The notes beneath the pieces were generated by a model that ran no database searches, had not been told where the DNA came from, and saw only the letters and a program-made list of their open reading frames with translations. A stretch of DNA of 64,000 bases, from NCBI GenBank assembly GCA_002163245.1, contig MAAL01000110.1:1-64000 (forward strand), written 5' to 3'. Shown here piece after piece: positions 30,355-41,418 of the stretch. Position 1 is the first letter of the stretch. Every line of letters begins with the position of its first letter. This DNA is from Gammaproteobacteria bacterium 42_54_T18 (lineage in GTDB: Bacteria; Pseudomonadota; Gammaproteobacteria; Pseudomonadales; Ketobacteraceae). A program made the position numbers and the translations under genes.

Positions 30355-30810
30355 CTACCAGCGCGTCGCCGCATCGCCATCGCTTTCTTTGGCCCCAACC
30401 CATGCAGCCTCATCATTTTCATTCCATTCCTTTTTCCAAAAAGGGGCATCCGTCTTTAAAAAATCCATAATAAATTCACATGCCTCAAAAGCCTCTTTAC
30501 GATGTTCACTAATGACAGCCACATAAACTATTGGTTCAGTGGGCCCTAGCCGACCAACCCGATGTACGATAGAGACACCAAAAAGCTGCCAACGACCTAT
30601 CGCCTTTTCAGCAATTTTGTGAAGTGATTTTTCTGTCATCCCCGGGTAATGCTCAAGGTACATTGCGCTCACCTGACTCCCTTCACTAATATCCCTCACA
30701 AAACCCGTGAACTCGACAAGCGCCCCTGTTAACGCAACCCCTGAGCGCAACACACTAACTTCCGAAGCAGCATCAAATATTTCGGACTGTACTTTGATAG
30801 AAATGCGCAT
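30355..30810 (-). CDS. moaE: Molybdopterin synthase catalytic subunit MoaE
   Basis: The large subunit of molybdopterin synthase, which uses the MoaD thiocarboxylate to insert sulfur into cyclic pyranopterin monophosphate. It has 151 residues with FTGFVRD, the HRVGRLGPTEPIVYVAV stretch and the catalytic-lysine region KTDAPFWKKE. Last gene of moaC-moaD-moaE with a one-base gap after moaD. Confidence 0.95.
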   Translation of the reverse strand: MRISIKVQSEIFDAASEVSVLRSGVALTGALVEFTGFVRDISEGSQVSAMYLEHYPGMTEKSLHKIAEKAIGRWQLFGVSIVHRVGRLGPTEPIVYVAVISEHRKEAFEACEFIMDFLKTDAPFWKKEWNENDEAAWVGAKESDGDAATRW

Positions 30811-30811
30811 A

Positions 30812-31063
30812 TTACCCCCCAGTCACTGGTGGAAAAAATGCAACTTCATCACCTTCAGCAATACTGTCTTCTAAACTTGCCATTTCTTGGTTTATAGCGA
30901 TGAGCAACTTGTTATCAGAAAGCACTGTCTGCCACGGCTCCCCTTTATCCGAGAGAAGGTTTATTAGACCTTCGCCCGTAATGTTGCCCTCTATTGCAAC
31001 AGGCTCGCCACTAATGCCCATTCGCTCTTTGATGCTTGCAAAATACAATATATCAATCACCAT
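30812..31063 (-). CDS. moaD: Molybdopterin synthase sulfur carrier MoaD
   Basis: A ubiquitin-fold sulfur carrier of about 83 residues that ends in the required Gly-Gly (FFPPVTGG), where the thiocarboxylate forms. The N-terminus is [17 protein letters not shown] chose the ATG at 31063; an open extension to 31099 lies inside moaC. The start overlaps the moaC stop by 11 bases, so translation is probably coupled. Confidence 0.94.
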   Translation of the reverse strand: MVIDILYFASIKERMGISGEPVAIEGNITGEGLINLLSDKGEPWQTVLSDNKLLIAINQEMASLEDSIAEGDEVAFFPPVTGG

Positions 31064-31550
31064 GAGTCCACTCCCCGCTTTTCCCACCTCTTTTCTCAAG
31101 CAATTTAACTGACTCTATTACCATACCTTTTTCTACCGCTTTGCACATATCATATATTGTTAACACAGCAGCAGTTACAGCAGTAAGAGCCTCCATTTCA
31201 ACACCTGTTTTTCCAGCTAACTTACAAGTCGCCAATGCGGTTACCCCCCCCCTTTCAGGCTCCGGCGAGAACTCCACTTTCACCGATGTCAGCATTAAAG
31301 GGTGACAAAGCGGAATGATATCAGATGTTTTCTTCGCGGCCTGAATGCCGGCAATACGAGCTACCGCAAGCACATCCCCTTTAGCATGCTTACCTTCAAC
31401 AATTAGTGAAAGCGTCGCTGCAGACATTCGAATAAACGCTTCTGCAACAGCAATACGCTGAGTAACTTCCTTTTGAGTAACATCAACCATATGGGCTTCA
31501 CCTGAACTATTTAGGTGAGTAAGCGTCGCTTGTTGGGTCGGTTCTGTCAT
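31053..31550 (-). CDS. moaC: Cyclic pyranopterin monophosphate synthase MoaC
   Basis: Converts 3',8-cyclo-GTP made by MoaA to cyclic pyranopterin monophosphate. The 165 residues contain the family core: the N-terminal [53 protein letters not shown] and the catalytic-Lys region [20 protein letters not shown]. First gene of moaCDE. moaA and moaB are not in the window. Confidence 0.96.
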   Translation of the reverse strand: MTEPTQQATLTHLNSSGEAHMVDVTQKEVTQRIAVAEAFIRMSAATLSLIVEGKHAKGDVLAVARIAGIQAAKKTSDIIPLCHPLMLTSVKVEFSPEPERGGVTALATCKLAGKTGVEMEALTAVTAAVLTIYDMCKAVEKGMVIESVKLLEKRGGKSGEWTHGD

Positions 31551-31699
31551 ATTACAATCCGTTTACGTTGTGCCTCTAGAATTTTCGATAACACTGCAAT
31601 ACTATCGAACCTAACGCAAGTTTAATGTAATAAGTCCGCATTATGTCAGGCACCTATACTAAGGCAGATCAAACAAAACTACTCTGAGGGGATAATTTA

Positions 31700-32404
31700 A
31701 TGGAGCAGCAACATTTTGGCTTTGAGATCAGCGAAGCTCTGTATCAACAATCTTGCACAGCTATTAAGGCTATTCAATCAAAAGAAGGCGGCGTCGACTT
31801 TAATATCAAAATATCCAATGCTTTGATGAACATAACCGAAGCTGGATTTGAAGCCTATTACTACAAGCCAAGCGATATGGTTAAAATTTCCTCCGTCGTC
31901 AAAAAGGCAGCAGATACAGGCATGGTAGCCGTTAAACGTGGCGTACACATGGTCATTAGAAAGCTCTTCAAAAACATGCCCACTCAAGAGCTAGAAAAGC
32001 TTGCGTCCTATATGAACACATTGCTCACCCATGAAAACAACGACTCAGCCCCGCGTTATTTTGTTGCATTTACCCTCTCACCTGAACTCTATAGCCTTGC
32101 CCAAGAGCTACTTGCACGAGTAAGCCAAGACCCAGAAATTGAAGGCTACCGCCAAAATATCATCTCAGCTCTCAACAAGCTGATTCGCGCTGGTGTCGAG
32201 GCATACTACGAAACACCCTCAAACATGATCAATATTGGGCGGATCATGCGAAAAACAGCTGACGTGGGTATATCAACGGCTGAAAAAGGGTCCAATATCG
32301 TAGTAAAGAAACTCTTTAACGTCATGCCTTACGACGCCTTAATACCGCTTTCAAGTTACTTTGAAAGCCTCCTGCATGATAACCTTCATACAAGAGTCAG
32401 CTAA
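31700..32404 (+). CDS. Conserved unknown protein with internal duplication
   Basis: A soluble-looking protein of 234 residues that I do not recognise. It is two tandem copies of a unit of about 100 residues. Copy 1 (about 10-110) includes ALMNITEAGFEAYYYKPSDM and VIRKLFKNMPTQELEKLASY; copy 2 (about 128-228) includes ALNKLIRAGVEAYYETPSNM and VVKKLFNVMPYDALIPLSSY. The units look helical. There is no signal peptide or membrane segment. A good GAGGGG site precedes the ATG. The gene is alone between divergent moaC and downstream nudJ. Function is unknown; the pattern of paired small helical domains does not point to an enzyme. Confidence 0.8.
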   Translation: MEQQHFGFEISEALYQQSCTAIKAIQSKEGGVDFNIKISNALMNITEAGFEAYYYKPSDMVKISSVVKKAADTGMVAVKRGVHMVIRKLFKNMPTQELEKLASYMNTLLTHENNDSAPRYFVAFTLSPELYSLAQELLARVSQDPEIEGYRQNIISALNKLIRAGVEAYYETPSNMINIGRIMRKTADVGISTAEKGSNIVVKKLFNVMPYDALIPLSSYFESLLHDNLHTRVS

Positions 32405-32481
32405 TAAATGTGACCGGGTTGGCTGTTTTTCTCTTTTTTATATAGAATGCACTGCAAAATTGCTGAAGAGCCAACCCCAAA

Positions 32482-32937
32482 ATGATCTGGACACCCCACG
32501 CCACCGTTGCAACGATTGTAGAGGAAGATGGTAAATTCCTATTTGTAGAGGAGCGCTCTAACAACCAAGATGTTATTAACCAGCCAGCAGGACACATCGA
32601 GCAAGGCGAAACCATTCTCGAAGCAGCAGTTCGAGAAACGCTAGAAGAAACAGGTTGGCTCGTAAAACCAGAATATTTAGTAGGAATCTACACATATACC
32701 GCCCCTTACAACGGTGTAACTTATTATCGCTTTTGTTTTGCTGCTTCAAAAATACGGTTTATAGAGGACCACCCCATTGACAGTGATATTCATGGGCAAT
32801 GCTGGTTATCTGAAAAAGAATTTGATGATAAGAAACACCTCCATCGCGGACCTCTTGTTGCACGGTGCCTACAAGATTACATCGATGGTAAAAAATCCCC
32901 GCTATCTGTTATCTATGAACACCCGTTAGGAAAGTAA
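32482..32937 (+). CDS. nudJ: Nudix hydrolase NudJ
   Basis: A Nudix phosphohydrolase of 151 residues. The Nudix box is GHIEQGETILEAAVRETLEE, followed by TG, matching GX5EX7REUXEEXGU. E. coli NudJ dephosphorylates HMP-PP, thiamine and nucleoside di- and triphosphates. The gene abuts mnmA (stop TAA, then ATG), as in E. coli (nudJ-mnmA-hflD-purB), which supports the NudJ assignment over other Nudix families. Confidence 0.92.
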   Translation: MIWTPHATVATIVEEDGKFLFVEERSNNQDVINQPAGHIEQGETILEAAVRETLEETGWLVKPEYLVGIYTYTAPYNGVTYYRFCFAASKIRFIEDHPIDSDIHGQCWLSEKEFDDKKHLHRGPLVARCLQDYIDGKKSPLSVIYEHPLGK

Positions 32938-34086
32938 ATGTCGATATCTAAAGCTGACTCAACGTCAACCGCAGCAAAACAAAAAGTCATCGTCGGAATG
33001 TCGGGCGGAGTAGACTCATCTGTTAGTGCCTACCTATTACTTCAACAGGGTTATCATGTTGAAGGGTTGTTTATGAAAAACTGGGACGAAGATGACGGCA
33101 CAGATTATTGCACAGCCATCACAGATCTTGCCGATGCACAATCAGTTGCTGACAAATTGGGTATTCACCTGCATACGGCAAATTTTGCTGCTGAGTATTG
33201 GGACAATGTTTTCGAACTATTTATTACTGAATACAAGTCCGGCCGCACTCCTAACCCCGACATTCTCTGTAACAAAGAAATTAAATTTAAGGCGTTTTTA
33301 GATTACGCCGAATCTTTAGGGGCAGACTACATCGCAACAGGCCATTATGCTCGACGAGGACAGGCGTCAGCTAACGATATTGAAACGACAGCTCCACTAT
33401 TAAAAGGCCTTGATGGAAACAAAGATCAAAGTTATTTTTTACATGCAGTGGCCGGTTCAAAACTCGCCAAAACACTATTTCCATTAGGGGAGATTGAAAA
33501 GCCCGAAGTAAGACGAATTGCTGGTGAGCAGGGTTTTGATAATCACGACAAAAAAGACAGCACTGGCATTTGCTTCATCGGTGAGCGACGATTCAAAGAC
33601 TTTTTACAACAATATATTCCTGCTCAGCCCGGTGAAATAAAAACAGAAAATGGTGACCTCATCGGCAAACACCAAGGACTGATGTACCACACAATGGGTC
33701 AGCGACAAGGCCTTGGAATTGGAGGTCTTGCAAATGCCTCGGAAGAGCCCTGGTATGTTCTTGAAAAAGATTTAGACAACAATGTTCTTGTAGTTGGCCA
33801 AGGCAACCAAAACCCAAAATTATTTTCAAACACATTAACCGCTACATCTATCGACTGGGTACAAGAAAAACCTTCTACATTCCCTTTTACCTGCATGGCT
33901 AAAACACGCTACAGACAACCAGATCAACATTGCTCAATTGACGAAACCACCCAAGATGGAAAAACCGTATACGCAGTCCACTTTGACGAGCCTCAGCGGG
34001 CCGTAACCCCTGGACAATCGGTTGTATTATATCAAGGCGACACGTGCTTAGGGGGCGGTATCATTGAACAGGCTTATAACACGTAA
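32938..34086 (+). CDS. mnmA: tRNA-specific 2-thiouridylase MnmA
   Basis: Adds sulfur to U34 of Lys, Glu and Gln tRNAs using persulfide from TusE. The 382 residues show the PP-loop [16 protein letters not shown], the catalytic Cys in [12 protein letters not shown] and the second Cys in [17 protein letters not shown], then the C-terminal beta-barrel. AGGAAAG within the end of nudJ serves as its ribosome-binding site. TusDCBE encoded at 9657-11060 are its partners. Confidence 0.97.
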   Translation: MSISKADSTSTAAKQKVIVGMSGGVDSSVSAYLLLQQGYHVEGLFMKNWDEDDGTDYCTAITDLADAQSVADKLGIHLHTANFAAEYWDNVFELFITEYKSGRTPNPDILCNKEIKFKAFLDYAESLGADYIATGHYARRGQASANDIETTAPLLKGLDGNKDQSYFLHAVAGSKLAKTLFPLGEIEKPEVRRIAGEQGFDNHDKKDSTGICFIGERRFKDFLQQYIPAQPGEIKTENGDLIGKHQGLMYHTMGQRQGLGIGGLANASEEPWYVLEKDLDNNVLVVGQGNQNPKLFSNTLTATSIDWVQEKPSTFPFTCMAKTRYRQPDQHCSIDETTQDGKTVYAVHFDEPQRAVTPGQSVVLYQGDTCLGGGIIEQAYNT

Positions 34087-34149
34087 CATGGCATGCACTT
34101 CGATCACCCTTTTACAAAAACATTACTTATATTGCGTGGAGCACTAAGC

Positions 34150-34797
34150 TTGGCAACCAACAAAACAGATAAAGCTCTGGCACTTTCAGGCATATTTCAA
34201 AGCGCCGCTTTAGTGCAACAGTTATCTCGCACCGGTGAATTGCCTAACCGGTACTTAGAAGCATCCTTAAAAAGTATATTTTCCTTGAACCCATCTAATA
34301 TCGTAGATGTTTATGGTAGCGAATCAAAATTAGGCCTTGGAATAGACACCCTATACAAGGTCCTCGCTGATAACGATACAGCACGCTATGCAGATGCTAT
34401 CCGATACAGCATCGGTATTCTTCATGTTGAAAAAATGCTACGAAAGAATACTGATTTACTTTCCGTTTTGCGCTCTCGACTAGAAACAACAGAGACTCAG
34501 CTAATTCATTTTGATGGCGTAACGAATTCTAGCGTTATTGCCAAGCTAGCCGACATTTATGTCGATACCATTGGCTCTCTTAGGTACAGAATCCAAGTAA
34601 AGGGAGACCCTCAGCAATTACAAAGGGATAGCGTTGCCAATCAGGTAAGGGCCATTCTTCTGTCAGGTGTTCGCTCAGCCATGCTCTGGCGTCAGTTAGG
34701 CGGGAGTCGCATTCAGTTATTGATAGGAAAAAAAGGTCTGATCACCTCTCTGGAATCTTTGAAATCATCTATTCACTTAGAAAACGACCAACAGTGA
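34150..34797 (+). CDS. hflD: HflD homologue
   Basis: About 215 residues, an HflD (YcfC) family peripheral membrane protein; in E. coli it affects lambda lysogeny through CII, but its general role is unclear. Features include ALALSGIFQSAALVQQLSRTG, SLKSIFSLNPSNIVDVYG and a late RAILLSGVRSAMLWRQLGG. I favour the TTG at 34150, which is preceded by GGAG and gives MATNKTDKALALSGIFQSA, aligned with the E. coli start. The ATG at 34093 would add 19 residues without homology. Conserved position between mnmA and purB. Confidence 0.88.
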   Translation: MATNKTDKALALSGIFQSAALVQQLSRTGELPNRYLEASLKSIFSLNPSNIVDVYGSESKLGLGIDTLYKVLADNDTARYADAIRYSIGILHVEKMLRKNTDLLSVLRSRLETTETQLIHFDGVTNSSVIAKLADIYVDTIGSLRYRIQVKGDPQQLQRDSVANQVRAILLSGVRSAMLWRQLGGSRIQLLIGKKGLITSLESLKSSIHLENDQQ

Positions 34798-34819
34798 CCT
34801 ATCTTATTTAGCCGTATAA

Positions 34820-36246
<1,427 letters not shown>

Positions 36247-36247
<1 letters not shown>

Positions 36248-37437
36248 TGCATACAGATAAACCCCTAGCAATGTTGGGAGGCCTTAGTATTAAGGTCTTC
36301 CTTCAAGACTACTGGCAAAAAAAACCTCTCTTTGTCAAAAGTGCGTTTCCTGACATTAGCAACATGATCAGTGCAGATGAATTAGCTGGTCTTTCGCTAG
36401 AACCCCATATCGAATCGCGACTTATTCAAGAGCACAAAAACAACCAATGGCTACTAGAGCACGGCCCCTTTTCAGATGCTCGGTTTTCAGAATTACCGGA
36501 ATCACATTGGACGCTCATCGTTCAAGCCGTAGACCACCACATCCCAGAATTCAGCCAATTCTTAGACTCATTCAAATTTATTCCTAGCTGGCGTCTCGAC
36601 GATATCATGATCACCTATGCCACAGATCAAGGTAGCGTAGGCCCACATTATGATTATTATGACGTGTTTTTAATTCAGCTAGATGGCAAGCGACAATGGC
36701 AATCTGGGCAACAATGCGACGAAAACACTGCGCTACTACCTGACTTACCCGTACGGATTCTTAGCCAATTTAACGCAAATGACACGTGGAATGTTGAACC
36801 TGGCGATCTTTTATATCTCCCCCCCGGTATGGCGCACCACGGAGTCGCAAACGGAGAGTGCATGACGCTGTCCGTTGGCTTTCGCGCCCCCAGCAACAAA
36901 GATTTGTTAAGTTCATATACTGACCATCAACTCGACCAAATCAAGGACAACCAACGTTACGCAGACCCTGACCTACAGCCTCAAAATAACACTGGCTGGA
37001 TTCCTCCTTCAGCCATTAAAAAGGTAAAAGAGCAGCTGCTTTCATCTCTAGATTCTCCAAACGCCTTGGAAAACTGGTTTGGACAATATATGTCTGCGGC
37101 TAAATACGAAGATGAGCGCTCAGGTGATATTTCAGAGGACAATATCGAGCCTCTGAATATTGGCGATGTATTACTCTGCTGCCATGAAGGCGTCCCTTTT
37201 CTTAGAGATGAGACCAGCAGACTCGTATATACAGGTAAAGTATCCGACCGCCCTGAGTTGCTTTTTATTAACGGTCATCAAACAAATTTTCCTGAATCCG
37301 CCGACAGGCTCGTCCAATTATGCTGTCACCATAGAAGCCTACCACCGAATGAACTAGAAAATGCTCTCTCCCACCCACAGAACCAGGTGTTTTTCTTGCA
37401 TCTCCTAGAAAAAGGTGTGTTCTATGCTGCAGACTAA
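36247..37437 (+). CDS. roxA: Ribosomal protein uL16 arginine hydroxylase RoxA/YcfD
   Basis: A JmjC-type Fe(II)/2-oxoglutarate oxygenase of 396 residues, homologous to YcfD, which hydroxylates an Arg of uL16. Iron ligands are visible as the HxD of VGPHYDYYDVFLIQLDGKRQ and the distal His in LPPGMAHHGVA. The N-terminal FLQDYWQKKPLFVKSAF is typical of this group. The first base of its ATG is the last base of the purB stop, so the genes are coupled. The C-terminal winged-helix region mediates dimerisation in homologues. Confidence 0.9.
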
Positions 37438-37528
37438 ACATAACTTACCGCTCATAACTTGATGATTGATAAGACATCATCAATAATATACCTTTAGCAA
37501 AACGTCTGTTGAGTGGAATATTTACACT

Positions 37529-38050
37529 ATGTCGATTCAAAATTTAGGACCTCTACTAGTTGTAGGGGAAAGCACAGGATCTATCGGGCTGGATGGCGAG
37601 CTGGATTTTCATGCCGCACTGAATAATATGGCCGCTCAAGCCAAAAAAAGTGTGAAGATATTCACTCAAGAACTAGATCCCGAATTATATGACCAACCCG
37701 AATTTCTGAAAATAATGTCCGACATCGCTCGAAACCGGCAACGTTGTAAAATCCAAATACTAATACAGTCACCAGAGAAAGCCGCGAGAAGCGGGCATCG
37801 ACTAGTTGAACTACAAAAACGTCTCACTTCTGCTATCCAAATCCATAGCATTCCTGATGATGAAACTAACAATAATGAAGAGTTCATGGTCATTGATGAA
37901 ATAGCCATTACCCGTCGTTTCAGCATGGGTTTTATGCATGGTAATTGTGAATTTAAAGCCATTCCTGAAGCCCAAAAAAAATCACGCTATTTTGACCTCA
38001 TTTGGCAACAAAGCAACCCTTGCCAGGAATTCAGACGTTTAGGGATTTAA
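37529..38050 (+). CDS. Conserved unknown protein, DUF7931/PLD-like
   Basis: A cytoplasmic protein of 173 residues. The pattern VKIFTQELDPELYDQPEFL followed by CKIQILIQSPEKAARSGHRL and FMVIDEIAITRR resembles the single phospholipase-D-like fold of a family common in gammaproteobacteria (I believe DUF7931). No HKD catalytic motif is present, so hydrolase activity is unlikely. It overlaps nothing and lies two bases before a secreted unknown protein that probably shares its transcript. Function unknown. Confidence 0.7.
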   Translation: MSIQNLGPLLVVGESTGSIGLDGELDFHAALNNMAAQAKKSVKIFTQELDPELYDQPEFLKIMSDIARNRQRCKIQILIQSPEKAARSGHRLVELQKRLTSAIQIHSIPDDETNNNEEFMVIDEIAITRRFSMGFMHGNCEFKAIPEAQKKSRYFDLIWQQSNPCQEFRRLGI

Positions 38051-38052
38051 AC

Positions 38053-38832
38053 GTGAAAACAGTACATTATTTACACGTACTGCTCACAACGATTCTGTAC
38101 CTATTTTGTGTGGCCGTACATGCCGTGCAACCTCCCAGCCATCTGCAAGTTTACGAAACGTACGCTCCTGCAAAAATCATCCGAAACTACATATCACCAC
38201 TACTTAAAGATGGCGAAACCATTTCTTTGTTCGGGGGAAAAGTCATAGTCAATGCCTCAGCTCACACTCATTCGAATATATTAGAGCTATTAGCCAGAAT
38301 TGATCATAAAGCACAAAAACTTCTAATTCACTTTCGACCAGCGTTAACTGCGAACAAATTTCGTAGTACCCACCATAAAAACAATACAATCAAACAAACA
38401 CCAACAATCGCACGATTCTCTGGCTCCAGCACAAATGGAAAAATCACGGTTAAAAAACAAAACCATAAAATTGATGCAAGACTCACGAACAAAGAAGAAC
38501 AAATAGCGCTATTAGAAGGGAAAACTGGCTATCTTAGGGGTACGACCGAGGGGTATAAAAACAAACCAGTGTATGCAAACGGTTTTTTCACAAATAAAGC
38601 CACTCTGGAAAAAAATGGTAGTGGACACTATATAAGTGCGAGAATTAACGGAAATATAGCCACGCTGCATTTTTCTAAAAAAGAACCCAAATCAATTAAA
38701 AACGCCTCCTCGCCTCAGGCGACATCATCTTCTACAAATGAATTAACCACACCTCTGGGCACTTGGATTCTCATTCCTTCTATTGATGGCCAACCAAGCG
38801 GGCAAGAAATACGCGTCCAATTAGCCCCATAA
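38053..38832 (+). CDS. Exported protein with secretin-N-like motif
   Basis: An envelope protein of about 259 residues with a signal peptide (hydrophobic VLLTTILYLFCVAVHAVQ). Residues about 40-80 (DGETISLFGGKVIVNASAHT then ILELLARIDHKAQKLLIHFR) resemble the N1/NolW-like domains of secretins, and TTPLGTWILI near the end echoes secretin sequences. No gated-pore domain is present, so it is not a complete secretin. It starts at a GTG (38053) preceded by AGGGA, two bases after the previous gene's stop; an in-frame ATG at 38002 lies inside that gene and is less likely. Function unknown. Confidence 0.65.
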   Translation: MKTVHYLHVLLTTILYLFCVAVHAVQPPSHLQVYETYAPAKIIRNYISPLLKDGETISLFGGKVIVNASAHTHSNILELLARIDHKAQKLLIHFRPALTANKFRSTHHKNNTIKQTPTIARFSGSSTNGKITVKKQNHKIDARLTNKEEQIALLEGKTGYLRGTTEGYKNKPVYANGFFTNKATLEKNGSGHYISARINGNIATLHFSKKEPKSIKNASSPQATSSSTNELTTPLGTWILIPSIDGQPSGQEIRVQLAP

Positions 38833-38996
38833 GCAAACTTTCCAGCTAGACTGTCAAGTCACCGGGTTATAAATTGACACCGTATCCAGAAAAACGCATC
38901 ATCCACAGCCCCAGGTTAACGCTAACCTGACACACGTGAGAATTAACACGCGCCACAGACTCTATGTGAATTGCGCTTAGTATTGAGGTTTCAGCA

Positions 38997-41171
38997 ATGA
39001 CTGACAGAATTCAAAAAGGCGGACTACAAATTGCCTCCGTCTTACATGACCTAGTAGCCAACGAAATCATTCCTGGCACAGGAATCGAAGCAGATGCTTT
39101 TTGGGCGTCGCTTGAAAGCGTATTAAACGACTTAGCGCCAAAAAACAAAGCCCTATTAGCAAAACGAGATAGCCTACAAGCTCAGATAGACGCTTGGCAT
39201 CAAGAACGTACAGGTCAACCTCATAACTTTGACGAATATAAGCAATTTTTATCTGACATTGGCTATTTGTTACCAGAAGGTGACGATTTCCAGATAGATA
39301 CTAGTCGCGTAGATCCCGAAATTGCAACAATTGCAGGCCCTCAGTTAGTGGTTCCTGTAATGAATGCAAGGTATGCATTGAACGCAGCAAACGCTCGCTG
39401 GGGAAGCTTGTACGATGCCCTTTACGGTACCGATGTTATTTCCGAAGCTGACGGCGCAGAGAAAGGCAAAAGCTACAATCCTGGCCGCGGCGCAAAAGTC
39501 ATTCAATATGCCGGGGGGGTTTTAGATGACATCGCTCCTCTGGCCAACGGTAGCCATAGAGAAGTTTCTGCCTACGCTGTTGAGACTGACAAGCTTGTTA
39601 TCACCCTTATTAATGGTGAGAAGACTGAGCTTGCTAATTCCAACCAATTTGCAGGTTATATTCAAGAGGACTCACTAACAGCTGTCCTCCTAAAAAACAA
39701 CAATCTACATGCTGAAATACAAATCGATCCATCACACCCCGTTGGCAAAGATCACCCCGCCGGTGTTAAAGATGTATTGATGGAATCTGCAATTACCACC
39801 ATTCAAGATTGTGAAGATTCAATTGCAGCCGTTGATGCAGAAGATAAAGCCACGGTGTATAGCAATTGGCTTGGGCTTATCAAAGGCACTCTGTCTGAGA
39901 CTATAAAAAAGGGTGGCAAGTCTTTTACCCGCACAATGAACCCTGATCGAGCGTACACTGCTCCTAATGGAGAAGCCATTTCCTTGCCAGGTCGCAGCAT
40001 GCTGCTCGTTCGCAACGTTGGCCACCTAATGACCAATGGTGCCGTAATAATGGCTAACGGTGAGGAAGTACCTGAAGGCATTCTTGATGGCATGATTACT
40101 TGCTTAATATCTAAGCATGACATTCTTGGAAACTCTGAATTTAAGAATAGCCGAGAAGGTAGTATTTATATTGTTAAGCCTAAAATGCATGGTCCTGAAG
40201 AGGTAGCATTTGCGAACGAGCTTTTTGATCGAATCGAAGATGAGCTTGGGCTGGATCGCCACACACTCAAAATCGGCATCATGGATGAGGAGCGTCGCAC
40301 AACGATCAACCTTAAAGAATGTATCCGTGCAGCGAAAAACCGTGTGATGTTTATCAATACCGGCTTCCTTGATCGTACTGGTGATGAGATCCACACCAGC
40401 ATGGAAGCAGGCCCAATGATCCGCAAGACACAAATGAAACAACAGCCGTGGATGCAATCTTATGAAGATTGGAACGTAGACATTGGTGTTGAAACAGGCC
40501 TGAGCGGTAAAGCACAAATTGGCAAAGGTATGTGGCCAATTCCAGATCAAATGGCAGAAATGCTTAATGTTAAAATAGGTCACCCGGAAGCTGGGGCTAA
40601 CTGTGCATGGGTACCCTCTCCTACTGCTGCTACATTGCACGTAATGCATTATCACAAGGTCAGCGTTGTTGATACACAAAAGGCACTCTCATCAAGAGCA
40701 CGCGCAAGCCTTGACAACATACTGACCATCCCTCTTCTTGGTGATGTCAAACTTACCGATGAAGATATCCAGAAAGAATTGGATAACAACGTGCAGGGTA
40801 TTCTAGGATATGTCGTGCGTTGGATCGACAGCGGCGTTGGTTGCTCAAAGGTCCCGGATATCAATGATATCGGCCTAATGGAAGACCGAGCAACGCTACG
40901 TATATCCAGTCAGCATATCGCTAATTGGATACGTCACGATATTTGCACCGAAGCACAAGTTGTTGAAACGATGCAGCGAATGGCAGCAGTAGTGGATCAA
41001 CAGAATGCAGGCGACGCGAGTTACAGAAATATGTCACCAAACTTCGATGGCAATGTAGCATTCCAAGCAGCATTGGATCTTGTGATAAAAGGAAAAGAGC
41101 AACCAAACGGTTACACCGAACCTGTGTTACACGCTCGACGAAAAGAAGCAAAAGCAAAGTATGGTCAGTAG
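38997..41171 (+). CDS. glcB: Malate synthase G
   Basis: Condenses glyoxylate and acetyl-CoA to malate, for glyoxylate-shunt and glycolate use. The 724-residue length identifies the large G isoform. Characteristic segments include the N-terminal [72 protein letters not shown] and [21 protein letters not shown]. It is alone, with no glycolate-oxidase genes beside it, followed by its own terminator. Confidence 0.97.
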   Translation: MTDRIQKGGLQIASVLHDLVANEIIPGTGIEADAFWASLESVLNDLAPKNKALLAKRDSLQAQIDAWHQERTGQPHNFDEYKQFLSDIGYLLPEGDDFQIDTSRVDPEIATIAGPQLVVPVMNARYALNAANARWGSLYDALYGTDVISEADGAEKGKSYNPGRGAKVIQYAGGVLDDIAPLANGSHREVSAYAVETDKLVITLINGEKTELANSNQFAGYIQEDSLTAVLLKNNNLHAEIQIDPSHPVGKDHPAGVKDVLMESAITTIQDCEDSIAAVDAEDKATVYSNWLGLIKGTLSETIKKGGKSFTRTMNPDRAYTAPNGEAISLPGRSMLLVRNVGHLMTNGAVIMANGEEVPEGILDGMITCLISKHDILGNSEFKNSREGSIYIVKPKMHGPEEVAFANELFDRIEDELGLDRHTLKIGIMDEERRTTINLKECIRAAKNRVMFINTGFLDRTGDEIHTSMEAGPMIRKTQMKQQPWMQSYEDWNVDIGVETGLSGKAQIGKGMWPIPDQMAEMLNVKIGHPEAGANCAWVPSPTAATLHVMHYHKVSVVDTQKALSSRARASLDNILTIPLLGDVKLTDEDIQKELDNNVQGILGYVVRWIDSGVGCSKVPDINDIGLMEDRATLRISSQHIANWIRHDICTEAQVVETMQRMAAVVDQQNAGDASYRNMSPNFDGNVAFQAALDLVIKGKEQPNGYTEPVLHARRKEAKAKYGQ

Positions 41172-41186
41172 TTAACAGCTATCATC

Positions 41187-41220
41187 AAAAAAGGAGTGCT
41201 TTATAAGCGCTCCTTTTTTA
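41187..41220 (+). terminator. Terminator after glcB
   Basis: A hairpin with AGGAG(T)GC/GCGCTCCT-type arms and loop TTTATAA is followed by a T-run, 16 bases after the glcB stop codon. Confidence 0.85.
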
Positions 41221-41418
41221 TGCGCGCCCCTTGATGGGCGACCTTTATTTATAGCTCATATAACCAGCATGTCAACTTTTCCCCCCTCTCTAATCCTTTC
41301 GTTTAATCTACTTAAAAAAAAAGCCCTAAATACATAAAATAATTCGAATTTTTATTTATACGCACTATTCTTGATCTAACGAACACCATAACAATAGATA
41401 ATTCTGAAGGGTCAGCCT

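Noticed and set aside
31053-31700. Molybdenum-cofactor riboswitch before moaC
   Set aside because: No structured element resembling the Moco RNA motif was found in about 150 bases; the region is AT-rich and plain.
40104-40679. A 191-codon open frame antisense to glcB
   Set aside because: It lies wholly opposite a clear malate synthase G gene, has no recognisable motifs or ribosome-binding site, and its composition follows the codon pattern of glcB.
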